Of a stretch of 64,000 nt of DNA, positions 56,247-64,000 are shown one piece after another (position 1 is the stretch's first letter; every line of letters starts with the position of its first letter). Below the pieces are notes generated by a model. That model was not told the DNA's origin, searched no databases, and worked only from the letters and a program-made list of their open reading frames with translations. The DNA comes from Peptococcaceae bacterium BICA1-8 (GTDB taxonomy: Bacteria > Bacillota > Peptococcia > Peptococcales > BICA1-8): positions 58,413 to 122,412 of the forward strand of contig JUEF01000049.1 in the NCBI GenBank assembly GCA_000802045.1, written 5' to 3'. Both the position numbers and the translations under genes were made by a program.

Positions 56247-57500
56247 GTGGCAGAAAAAAAATTACCCTTTACTAAAGAGCAATTACAAAAAATAGTTGAC
56301 CAATATGGTACACCTTTTCATATTTATGATGAAAAAGCGATTAAAGAAAATGCCAGAAAGTTGGCAGCTGTTTTTTCTTGGGCGCCAAGCTTTAAGGAGT
56401 ATTTTGCAGTAAAAGCTACGCCTAACCCCTACATAATGAAGTTATTAAAAGAGGAAGGTATTGGGGCTGACTGCAGTTCACTGCCTGAACTCATTTTATC
56501 AGAAAAAGTGGGTATTACAGGTGAGGATATTATGTTTACCTCTAATAATACCTCAGCCGATGAATTTGTTAAGGCAATGGAGCTAGGTGCAATAATAAAT
56601 TTGGATGATATAACTCATATTGCTTATTTAGAAAAGCATGCGGGTGTGCCGGAAGTTATTTCTTTTAGATATAACCCCGGACCACTACGCAAGGGTGGCA
56701 ACGCAATCATCGGTAACCCGGAAGAAGCTAAGTACGGCTTAACCAGGGAGCAAATTTTCGAAGCATATAAAGTTATGCGGGATAAAGGTGTAAAGCGCTT
56801 TGGCATTCATACTATGGTTATCTCTAATGAACTGGACCCTGATTACTTTATTGAGACTGCCAAGATGATGTTTGACCTGATGGTTGATCTACATAAAGAG
56901 CTAGGGATCCGTTTCGAAGTTGTTAATTTCGGCGGGGGCATAGGTATCCCTTACCGTCCTGAACAAGCTGCTGTTGACTATGAGGTAATAGGACAAGGCG
57001 TCAAAAAGCTATATGAAGAAAAAATAGCAGCAAATGGTTTAGCACCCTTGAACCTAGCATTAGAATGCGGTCGTGTTATTACCGGACCCTATGGGTATCT
57101 TGTGACTACGACTATGCACACAAAAAATATTTATAAAAGCTATATGGGTGTTGATGCAAGTATGGCGGATTTAATGCGACCAGGAATGTATGGTGCTTAT
57201 CACCACCTGACAGTTGTGGGTAAGGAAAATGAACCCCATGACCAGATTTATGATGTAACAGGCAGCTTGTGTGAAAACTGTGATAAGTTTGTCGTTGACA
57301 GAAACCTGCCGAAAATAGATATCGGAGATATCCTAGTTATTCACGATACAGGTGCCCACGGTCATGCTATGGGCTTTAACTATAATGGAAAACTGCGTTC
57401 TGCTGAGCTTCTATTAAAAGAGGACGGCAGTGTTGAGATGATCAGAAGAGCAGAAACAATCGAAGATTATTTCGCAACCTTAGACTTTTCGCGGCTGTAG
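56247..57500 (+). CDS. lysA: Diaminopimelate decarboxylase
   Basis: EYFAVKATPNPYI PLP-Lys motif, FGGGIGIPY, ECGRVITG, CENCDKF; lysine riboswitch upstream. Confidence 0.93.
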   Translation: MAEKKLPFTKEQLQKIVDQYGTPFHIYDEKAIKENARKLAAVFSWAPSFKEYFAVKATPNPYIMKLLKEEGIGADCSSLPELILSEKVGITGEDIMFTSNNTSADEFVKAMELGAIINLDDITHIAYLEKHAGVPEVISFRYNPGPLRKGGNAIIGNPEEAKYGLTREQIFEAYKVMRDKGVKRFGIHTMVISNELDPDYFIETAKMMFDLMVDLHKELGIRFEVVNFGGGIGIPYRPEQAAVDYEVIGQGVKKLYEEKIAANGLAPLNLALECGRVITGPYGYLVTTTMHTKNIYKSYMGVDASMADLMRPGMYGAYHHLTVVGKENEPHDQIYDVTGSLCENCDKFVVDRNLPKIDIGDILVIHDTGAHGHAMGFNYNGKLRSAELLLKEDGSVEMIRRAETIEDYFATLDFSRL

Positions 57501-57574
57501 AAAAAGGGAGCATTTGCTAAGCATTTGCTCCTTTTTAATTCAATTAGTGGTTTCTTAGACCATAGATTTCGCCC

Positions 57575-58189
57575 TTAACTTAAATACCTAATTAATCCTA
57601 AAGTTAATAAATGCACTGGGTAATAGCTATAAAATACATACTTGTTGATTGTTATGCCCTTCTTAAATTCAAAGAAAATAAAAGGAAGAGCTATTATAGA
57701 AAAAGCCTGTGTAGGAATATTATAGTAAACACTAAAAATAACTGTTAAAAAAGCCATAGAAAGTGCAGATTTAAATTTATTAGCTTTAAATATATAAAAA
57801 CTATAAATCATTAATAAACCATAAATCCCATAATCAAAATCAGCAAAATAAATTAGTACTAATGGGAGGAGTCCGCCGATTGTATTTATTCTATCTTTTA
57901 AATAAATCATAATTAGCCCTATCAATAATGTGAAAAATATGTTTAGTCCATTTGTTAAAAATGCATAAGGAATCTGCGATATAATGCTAAATACAAAAAG
58001 TCTTAACATATACTTATAAATATTATTGGTTTTCTGGTAACCGAGTGTGATTTGATAAGCAAATATCGGGAATGCAATTCTTCCCATTATTCTTAAAAAA
58101 GTTAGTTGGGGGAAAAATAGCCAGCCAATATGATCTATTGTCATAGAGAACATTGCTATTATTTTTAATAGGTCATTTCTATTATTCAT
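57575..58189 (-). CDS. TraX family protein
   Basis: KIIAMFSMTIDHIGWLFFPQ...RIAFPIFAYQI and multi-TM. Confidence 0.85.
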   Translation of the reverse strand: MNNRNDLLKIIAMFSMTIDHIGWLFFPQLTFLRIMGRIAFPIFAYQITLGYQKTNNIYKYMLRLFVFSIISQIPYAFLTNGLNIFFTLLIGLIMIYLKDRINTIGGLLPLVLIYFADFDYGIYGLLMIYSFYIFKANKFKSALSMAFLTVIFSVYYNIPTQAFSIIALPFIFFEFKKGITINKYVFYSYYPVHLLTLGLIRYLS

Positions 58190-58403
58190 TAGGTCACTTC
58201 CAGTTAGAAATTTCAATTGCCTTACTATTATTTTTATTTTAGTATAATTCTAGCGTTGGATAAAAGCAAAATTTTAGGTTCTGCTACCGATATACTGCTA
58301 GATGAAATGAATAGAAAAAGGATGGATAGACGATTTGCGGATAGTTGCTAAATTTTGTGGTATACTTTTAGAAGATTATAGATGAAGGAGAAAAAGGTTA
58401 TCT

Positions 58404-59549
58404 ATGGAAAAAATAACTTTGATTGCTACTGCCGCTTTTGGGTTAGAAGCGGTTGTAGCTCATGAAGTAAAAAAATTAGGTTATCCCGAGATGCAGGTGG
58501 AAAACGGCAAAGTCATTTTTGATGCTGATCTAACAGCACTAGTCCGTGGCAATTTATGGCTCAGGACCGCTGACCGAATTAGGTTGAAGATGGGCGAATT
58601 TAGAGCAACAAGTTTTGAGGAGCTTTTTGAACAAACTAAAGCTTTACCGTGGGCACAGTGGATTCCCCAAAATGGTACCTTTCCTGTGGAGGGGAAGTCG
58701 ATTAAGTCGCAATTATTTAGTGTTTCGGACTGTCAGGCAATAGTTAAAAAGGCGGTAGTGGAAAGCCTAAAGGGTACATATAAACAGGAATGGTTTGCAG
58801 AAACAGGACCCCTTTATAAAATTGAAGTAGCGTTACTTAAAGATATTGCTACTTTAACTATTGATACCACCGGACCGGGACTTCATAAGCGAGGGTATCG
58901 GGATTGGATTGGTCCTGCACCCTTAAAGGAAACTCTAGCTACTGCCCTTATTCAGCTGAGCTATTGGAATCCTGAGCGAGTTTTGGTTGACCCTTTATGT
59001 GGTTCAGGAACTATTCCTATAGAGGCAGCTCTAATTGGTATGAATATTGCTCCTGGAATGAATAGAACCTTTGCTTGTGAGGAATGGCCGATAATTCCCC
59101 GTAATATTTGGCGTGAGGCTAGGGCGGAAACCCACGATCTAGCCCAGTATGACCGGAAATTGAGCATAATGGGTACAGATATTGATGGAGAAATATTAAA
59201 AGTGGCAAGAAGAAATGCCCAGGAAGCTGGAGTAGCTGACAATATCCATTTTCAAGAAACCCCAGTGAAGGAATGGCGCAGTGCCAAAAAATATGGTGTC
59301 ATTATCACCAATCCTCCTTACGGAGAGCGTATGAGTGAACGTCCGGAGGTAGAAAAGCTTTATCAGGAAATGGGCAAGGCCTTTACTGCCCATGATACAT
59401 GGTCATATTATGTAATAACCTCCCATAAGGAATTCGAGAAATTCTTTGGGCGTAGAGCGGATAAAAAGCGCAAACTGTATAATGGAGCGATGGAGACCCA
59501 GTACTATCAATTTTTTGGACCCCGGCCACCAAGAAGGGAAACAGAATAA
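58404..59549 (+). CDS. THUMP-domain class I SAM-dependent RNA methyltransferase (RlmL/YpsC family)
   Basis: LLHKRGYR-like motif, VDPLCGSGTIPIEAALIG, IITNPPYGERM. Confidence 0.92.
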   Translation: MEKITLIATAAFGLEAVVAHEVKKLGYPEMQVENGKVIFDADLTALVRGNLWLRTADRIRLKMGEFRATSFEELFEQTKALPWAQWIPQNGTFPVEGKSIKSQLFSVSDCQAIVKKAVVESLKGTYKQEWFAETGPLYKIEVALLKDIATLTIDTTGPGLHKRGYRDWIGPAPLKETLATALIQLSYWNPERVLVDPLCGSGTIPIEAALIGMNIAPGMNRTFACEEWPIIPRNIWREARAETHDLAQYDRKLSIMGTDIDGEILKVARRNAQEAGVADNIHFQETPVKEWRSAKKYGVIITNPPYGERMSERPEVEKLYQEMGKAFTAHDTWSYYVITSHKEFEKFFGRRADKKRKLYNGAMETQYYQFFGPRPPRRETE

Positions 59550-59611
59550 CCATAAAAAAGAAGCATTACAGCCGTGGCTGAATGCTTCTTTTGCATTTTA
59601 GAGGAGTTTTA

Positions 59612-60250
59612 TTAAACATTAGCAAGTATATCCCTTATTTTTTGAACAGTCTTACCCATATCCTGGGCACCTACAATTTCAGTAACTAGGCAAATGCATT
59701 TGGCACCCCGTTTTTTTACTTCAGCTATATTCTCAAACTTAATTCCCCCGATGGCTACCAATGGTATATTATGATTTTTTACGACATAGTCTAGATACTC
59801 TAAGCCTGCGACATTACCGATGTTTTTCTTCGTAGTAGTAGAAAACATTGGACCTACGCCGATATAATCAGCACCTCTTCTTGTCGCATCCTGGGCCTGT
59901 TCCGGCGAATGGGTAGAAAGACCGATAATCATCTCCGGACCCACCAACTTACGGACCTCCTCAATGGGTAGATCATCCTGACCAATGTGGATGCCATCCG
60001 CTCCTACTAGTATGGCAATATCGATGTAATCATTAATAATAAAGGTTACATCAGTCTCTTTAGTAAGCTTCCGAATTTCTTTACATTCCTCATATCGCTC
60101 TTTAATAGATTTACTATCTTTTTCCCGGTATTGAATTATTTTAATACCGGCATCAATCATGGCCTTTACAACTTCAATATTACTACGTCCCAAAGAATAC
60201 TCCTCGGCAGTAATGCCGTAAAGATCAGTATCAAGCACAGGTTTTTTCAT
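59612..60250 (-). CDS. thiE: Thiamine phosphate synthase
   Basis: IQYREK, FIINDYIDIAILVGADGIHIGQDDLP, GVGPMFSTTTK. Confidence 0.93.
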   Translation of the reverse strand: MKKPVLDTDLYGITAEEYSLGRSNIEVVKAMIDAGIKIIQYREKDSKSIKERYEECKEIRKLTKETDVTFIINDYIDIAILVGADGIHIGQDDLPIEEVRKLVGPEMIIGLSTHSPEQAQDATRRGADYIGVGPMFSTTTKKNIGNVAGLEYLDYVVKNHNIPLVAIGGIKFENIAEVKKRGAKCICLVTEIVGAQDMGKTVQKIRDILANV

Positions 60251-60314
60251 CTAATCACCAACCTTTCTACGTATATTCGTCTTTTCGTCAATTTCGCTAA
60301 ATCGTCAACACGTC

Positions 60315-60950
60315 TTATATCATCAGTCTCTCAGATCCACCTGAAACTCCTAACACCCATTCCAAGATTACATCAGCCTGCTTTGCGGCAGTGATATTAA
60401 CCCGAGGTGACATGGGTGGGCAGGTTGCAGTGACTTCAGAAACATCATCACCAACTAAATAAAATGTTGGGTTAATTTTTTTCACCGTCATCATATCACT
60501 GTTACCCCAGCCAGCAAGCCCTGAAGCGGCAACAAGTAATTTAGGGGAAGAGATATATGCTTCTATGATTAGCTTTTTAAATTCTACTCGGTCAAAGGCT
60601 TCAACTATTATATCACAGTCATCAAAAAAGCTGTGGATATTTTCGGATATAATCTTTTCGCACACTGCGGTCATATCAATATTAGGATTAATCCTTAGAA
60701 GATTTTCCTTTAAAGCTAATACTTTAGTTTTTCCTACTTGGTCTAAAAAGTAAAACTGACGATTGAGGTTAGAAAATTCGATGTTATCATAATCTACAAT
60801 AGTAAAGTGTTTAAAGCCACTACGAACTAAGTTAAAGGCACAGTTAGAGCCCAATCCTCCAGCCCCTGCAATACCTATTTTGACTTCTTGAATTTTCGCT
60901 AGGCTATCTAGGCCTATATATTTGGCTAAAGCCTCTTCAAAATTGTTCAT
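60315..60950 (-). CDS. thiF: ThiF-family sulfur carrier adenylyltransferase
   Basis: IGIAGAGGLGSNCAFNLVRSG, DNIEFSNLNRQF. Confidence 0.92.
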   Translation of the reverse strand: MNNFEEALAKYIGLDSLAKIQEVKIGIAGAGGLGSNCAFNLVRSGFKHFTIVDYDNIEFSNLNRQFYFLDQVGKTKVLALKENLLRINPNIDMTAVCEKIISENIHSFFDDCDIIVEAFDRVEFKKLIIEAYISSPKLLVAASGLAGWGNSDMMTVKKINPTFYLVGDDVSEVTATCPPMSPRVNITAAKQADVILEWVLGVSGGSERLMI

Positions 60951-61042
60951 ATTGCCACATCCCAATACTTAATTTATGCTAATTTCGCCCACAGAGAAAA
61001 ATTTAATCTAGGAGATTAGGCTCTAAAAAGTGCTTGTCATTT

Positions 61043-62152
61043 TTAGAGATACTGCCAGTCCTTTAAAACCGGCTGATAGCCTTTGTTCAAAATAGCTTCT
61101 CTAACCTCAGCCACAGACCGGTTATCGGAAATCTCAAACTGTCCATCACTTTTGTTGTCCTGAGAATGACCCCCTACTTCAGTGGAAGAACCGGCAGACA
61201 TTTTGGTTACCCCTAATTTCATCAGGTTATCCCTGAATTGGGCACTTTCCCTGGTAGAGATAGTTATGCCAACCCTGGGTAAAAATAACCTAAAGGCCAG
61301 CATAGTTTGGACCAAATCCCGGTCCTCGGGGGTGCTAACCGGCTGAAAGCTGCCTTTGTGGGGACGTAAACGGGGCAGAGAAATGCCGATTTCTACTCCG
61401 GGAAAATTATCCTGAAGATATTTGGCATGGAGCCCGGTGAGAAAGGCATCAGCGCGCCAGTCAGACAAGCCCAAAAGTGCTCCAATGTTGATGGATCTCA
61501 TTCCGGCATTTCCTGCTCGTTCCGCTGCTTCCAACCGGTATCCGTAATCCTTCTTGGGTCCGGATAGATGTACTGCATCATACCTGGTTCTGTTATATGT
61601 TTCTTGATAAATAGTGATGCTGTCAACCCCAGCTTTAACTAATTTTTTATATTCCTCTGTTTCCATAGGATAAATTTCTATAGTTATAGATGTAAAATAT
61701 TTTTTTAAGATTTCCCCGCATTCAAGCAAATACTGTAAATTGGCATGGTTTCTAGATTCGCCTGTTAGGACTAAAATATGCTTGAGCCCGGTTTTAGAAA
61801 TTGCCTGGGCTTCCATTCCCACTTCCTTTAAGGTTAGGGTCTTCCTTAAAAATTTATTTTCTACATTAAAACCGCAGTAGGTGCAGCGGTTAACGCAGTA
61901 ACTGGATAAATACATGGGAGTATACAAAAAAATTACTTTACCAAAGTTTTGGACGGTAAGTTTATGGGCTTTTTGAGCCATATTTTCTAAATAACCTGCT
62001 CCTTTAGGAGCTAGCAGTATGAGAAAATCCTTATCTGATAAGGATTGCTTATTGAGCGACTTGATTACCATTTCATCGGTAACAGTGCTCCAGAATTGTT
62101 GTAAATCGAATTGTTCATGCTCTAAAACTTTATCAAAAAAAGTCACTGCCAT
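61043..62152 (-). CDS. thiH: 2-iminoacetate synthase
   Basis: Radical SAM CVNRCTYCGFNVEN; MSAGSSTEVGGH. Confidence 0.94.
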   Translation of the reverse strand: MAVTFFDKVLEHEQFDLQQFWSTVTDEMVIKSLNKQSLSDKDFLILLAPKGAGYLENMAQKAHKLTVQNFGKVIFLYTPMYLSSYCVNRCTYCGFNVENKFLRKTLTLKEVGMEAQAISKTGLKHILVLTGESRNHANLQYLLECGEILKKYFTSITIEIYPMETEEYKKLVKAGVDSITIYQETYNRTRYDAVHLSGPKKDYGYRLEAAERAGNAGMRSINIGALLGLSDWRADAFLTGLHAKYLQDNFPGVEIGISLPRLRPHKGSFQPVSTPEDRDLVQTMLAFRLFLPRVGITISTRESAQFRDNLMKLGVTKMSAGSSTEVGGHSQDNKSDGQFEISDNRSVAEVREAILNKGYQPVLKDWQYL

Positions 62153-62157
62153 TTCTC

Positions 62158-62943
62158 CTATCTTAGAAAATCTGTAAGGGGAGAAGATGCTTCTCCATAT
62201 AGTTGTTCGGCCCCGGGGCCGGCTAAATAGGCCAAACGGCCAGCTTTAACCGCTAGATTAAAGGCCTCCGCCATCTTTACAGCATCTTCGGCTGTAGCAA
62301 TAGCGGTATTTACTAATACTGCATCAGCCCCCATTTCCATAGCCTCGGCAGCCTGGGAAGGCTTACCTATACCTGCATCAACAATGATGGGGAGGTCAAT
62401 CTCAGCAATGAGAATGCGGATCAATTCCTTAGTTTGCAGTCCGCGGTTAGAGCCAATAGGTGCACCTAGAGGCATTACTGCAGCCGCACCTGCATCTACC
62501 AGAGCTTTAGCAACCATTAAATCCGGTGAAACATATGGTAGGACGACAAAACCGTCTTTGGCTAAAATCTCTGTGGCTTTAATAGTTTCATAATTATCAG
62601 GCAGTAAATATTTATTATCATTAATAACCTCGATTTTTATCCAGTTACCACAACCAGCCGCCCTGGCTATTTGAGCAATACGAACTGCCTCTTCGGCGTT
62701 TCTTGCTCCTGAAGTATTGGGCATAAGTATACAATCTTTACTTATGTAGTTTAAGATATTTTCCTGCTCCCCGTTTAAATCAACCCTGCGGACGGCAACT
62801 GTAACAACTTGAGTTTCAGAGCTTTTTATTACCTGGGGTATGATATTTTTGTTGGGGAATTTACCTGTACCCAAGAAGAGTCTGTTAGACAATTCTTTAC
62901 CGCCAATCTTTAAGATATCCTCCATTTTAACCACCTCCGACAA
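62158..62943 (-). CDS. thiG: Thiazole synthase
   Basis: [50 protein letters not shown]. Confidence 0.95.
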   Translation of the reverse strand: MSEVVKMEDILKIGGKELSNRLFLGTGKFPNKNIIPQVIKSSETQVVTVAVRRVDLNGEQENILNYISKDCILMPNTSGARNAEEAVRIAQIARAAGCGNWIKIEVINDNKYLLPDNYETIKATEILAKDGFVVLPYVSPDLMVAKALVDAGAAAVMPLGAPIGSNRGLQTKELIRILIAEIDLPIIVDAGIGKPSQAAEAMEMGADAVLVNTAIATAEDAVKMAEAFNLAVKAGRLAYLAGPGAEQLYGEASSPLTDFLR

Positions 62944-63127
62944 AGCTTAATATTTCTAATTCATCATTTTCTTTAAGGATAATAGTAGCCCATTCGTCTT
63001 TTTTGATAATTTCTAGGTTATATTGAATAACTAGAGTATCGGGATCTAAATTCTTGAACTGAATAAGATCCATAATGTTTAAATAATCTACCACTTCCAT
63101 TAGCAGGCCGTTGACCTTTATCTGCAT
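62927..63127 (-). CDS. thiS: Sulfur carrier protein ThiS
   Basis: Ubiquitin-like, terminal GGG (EILSFVGGG). Confidence 0.93.
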   Translation of the reverse strand: MQIKVNGLLMEVVDYLNIMDLIQFKNLDPDTLVIQYNLEIIKKDEWATIILKENDELEILSFVGGG

Positions 63128-63191
63128 TAATTTCCCCCCTTCAATATAAATAGCCGTAATTCTCGCAGGAGAATTACGGCTTTAATTTACC

Positions 63192-63283
63192 ATAGCTCTT
63201 TCCTACGCCGGCATTACCCGGGTCAGGTCCAAAGGGTCGAAGACGTACTTCCTCTCAGCCTAAAAAGGCTCCCCTAGAGTAGT
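63192..63283 (-). ncRNA. TPP riboswitch
   Basis: Reverse complement: ctaggggagcctttttaggctgagagg...cgaccctttggacctgacccgggtaatgccggcgtaggaaag. Confidence 0.95.
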
Positions 63284-63457
63284 TAAACAATATAAGTATT
63301 ATAAAAGCTTTCTTAACATTATGATATGTTAAGGGAGGTAAAATGTAAAGCAGAAGGATTTTATTATCATAGTCTTTTTTAACAAAGGTTGTTTTGTAGG
63401 ATATAATGATTAATACTTAAATAAATTAGTGTTAGCTTAAATAAACAATAAAGAGGA

Positions 63458-63790
63458 ATGAAAAAAGTGACCTTAAGGAAAAAGAACATTGAGCAGGAAA
63501 AGAGTACAATTGAAAAAATGATAAAAATCTACTGCAGGCAGCAGCATGCTTCTAAGCAAGGTTTATGTCAAGATTGCAGCGGATTATTGGAATATGCCCG
63601 GAAGAGATTAGACCTTTGTAAATATGGGGATAATAAGCCAACCTGTGAAAAATGTCCTATACACTGCTATAAGCCTGAGATGCGGGAAAAGGTAAAAAAA
63701 ATAATGAGATATTCAGGGCCAAGGATGATTTTTTTCCACCCGGTAGAGGCTTTGAGGCATATGCTGAAAAATTTTTATAAAATAGGGTAA
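63458..63790 (+). CDS. Nitrous oxide-stimulated promoter family (YgbA-like) protein
   Basis: IYCRQQHASKQGLCQDCSGLLEYARKRLDLCKYGDNKPTCEKCPIHCYKPEMREKVKKIMRYSGPRMIFFHP. Confidence 0.85.
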   Translation: MKKVTLRKKNIEQEKSTIEKMIKIYCRQQHASKQGLCQDCSGLLEYARKRLDLCKYGDNKPTCEKCPIHCYKPEMREKVKKIMRYSGPRMIFFHPVEALRHMLKNFYKIG

Positions 63791-63816
63791 AATATATAAA
63801 AAAACTGAGTAACTAA

Positions 63817-63874
63817 GTTTTTAGGTTTCGCTGTGCTAGATTAAGATTTCACTTCACTTTGTTCCGTTAGGTTT
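63817..63874 (-). repeat. Dispersed intergenic repeat, reverse copy
   Basis: RC cctaacggaacaaagtgaagtgaaatcttaatctagcacagcgaaacctaaaaa matches 49444-49506. Confidence 0.65.
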
Positions 63875-64000
63875 GTAGTCTTAATATACTAATAACTAGC
63901 CACTAGACTCACATGATGTAAACCTAACAAGTAAAATCTGTAAAATGGTTAAATTCCTAGCTAAGTGTTTATCCGTGTGCCCCGGAGGGGCCCGTGGTTA

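Noticed and set aside
1-64000. tRNA or rRNA genes
   Set aside because: No convincing cloverleaf with TTCGANNC-type T-loop or rRNA segment was noticed, though a tRNAscan was not possible.

Overview
The window is a low-GC, Clostridia-like chromosomal segment (Firmicutes inferred from gene content, SD-type ribosome sites and sigma-A promoters). Core genes include a 5'-truncated SCIFF radical-SAM maturase, an M23/LysM/G5 peptidase, trxB, walJ-htrA-rlmH, ABC-F ATPases, a DEAD-box helicase, topB, lysA with a lysine riboswitch, and a thiSGHFE operon with a TPP riboswitch. The middle holds a Wsp-like chemosensory/c-di-GMP gene cluster. The most unusual region is around rlmH (about 9.6-19.6 kb). The rlmH 3' end, which encodes GEPYHK-stop, recurs downstream in degenerate form at three more sites (14342, 16198, 19589). 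The three downstream copies delimit modules: an AbiL/RloAB-like defence pair, a YvlB/YvlD-like envelope cassette, and a module with an IS21 remnant, a RAYT-like transposase and an AraC/MFS pair. This layout resembles SCC-type (rlmH 3'-end) att sites, but no recombinase gene is present in the window. Just upstream, an MFS gene interrupting htrA-rlmH is flanked by inverted arrays of degenerate repeats with a period of about 30 bp (core TGTCAGACGCAA). Other candidates are an orphan ~350-nt structured ncRNA with a perfect consensus promoter, a duplicated promoter/gene-start scar, heptad (7-bp) intergenic arrays, a CheB with a degenerate receiver domain, a pseudo-HD-GYP protein and a CsoR-like operator. 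All assignments come from reading the sequence; no searches were run.
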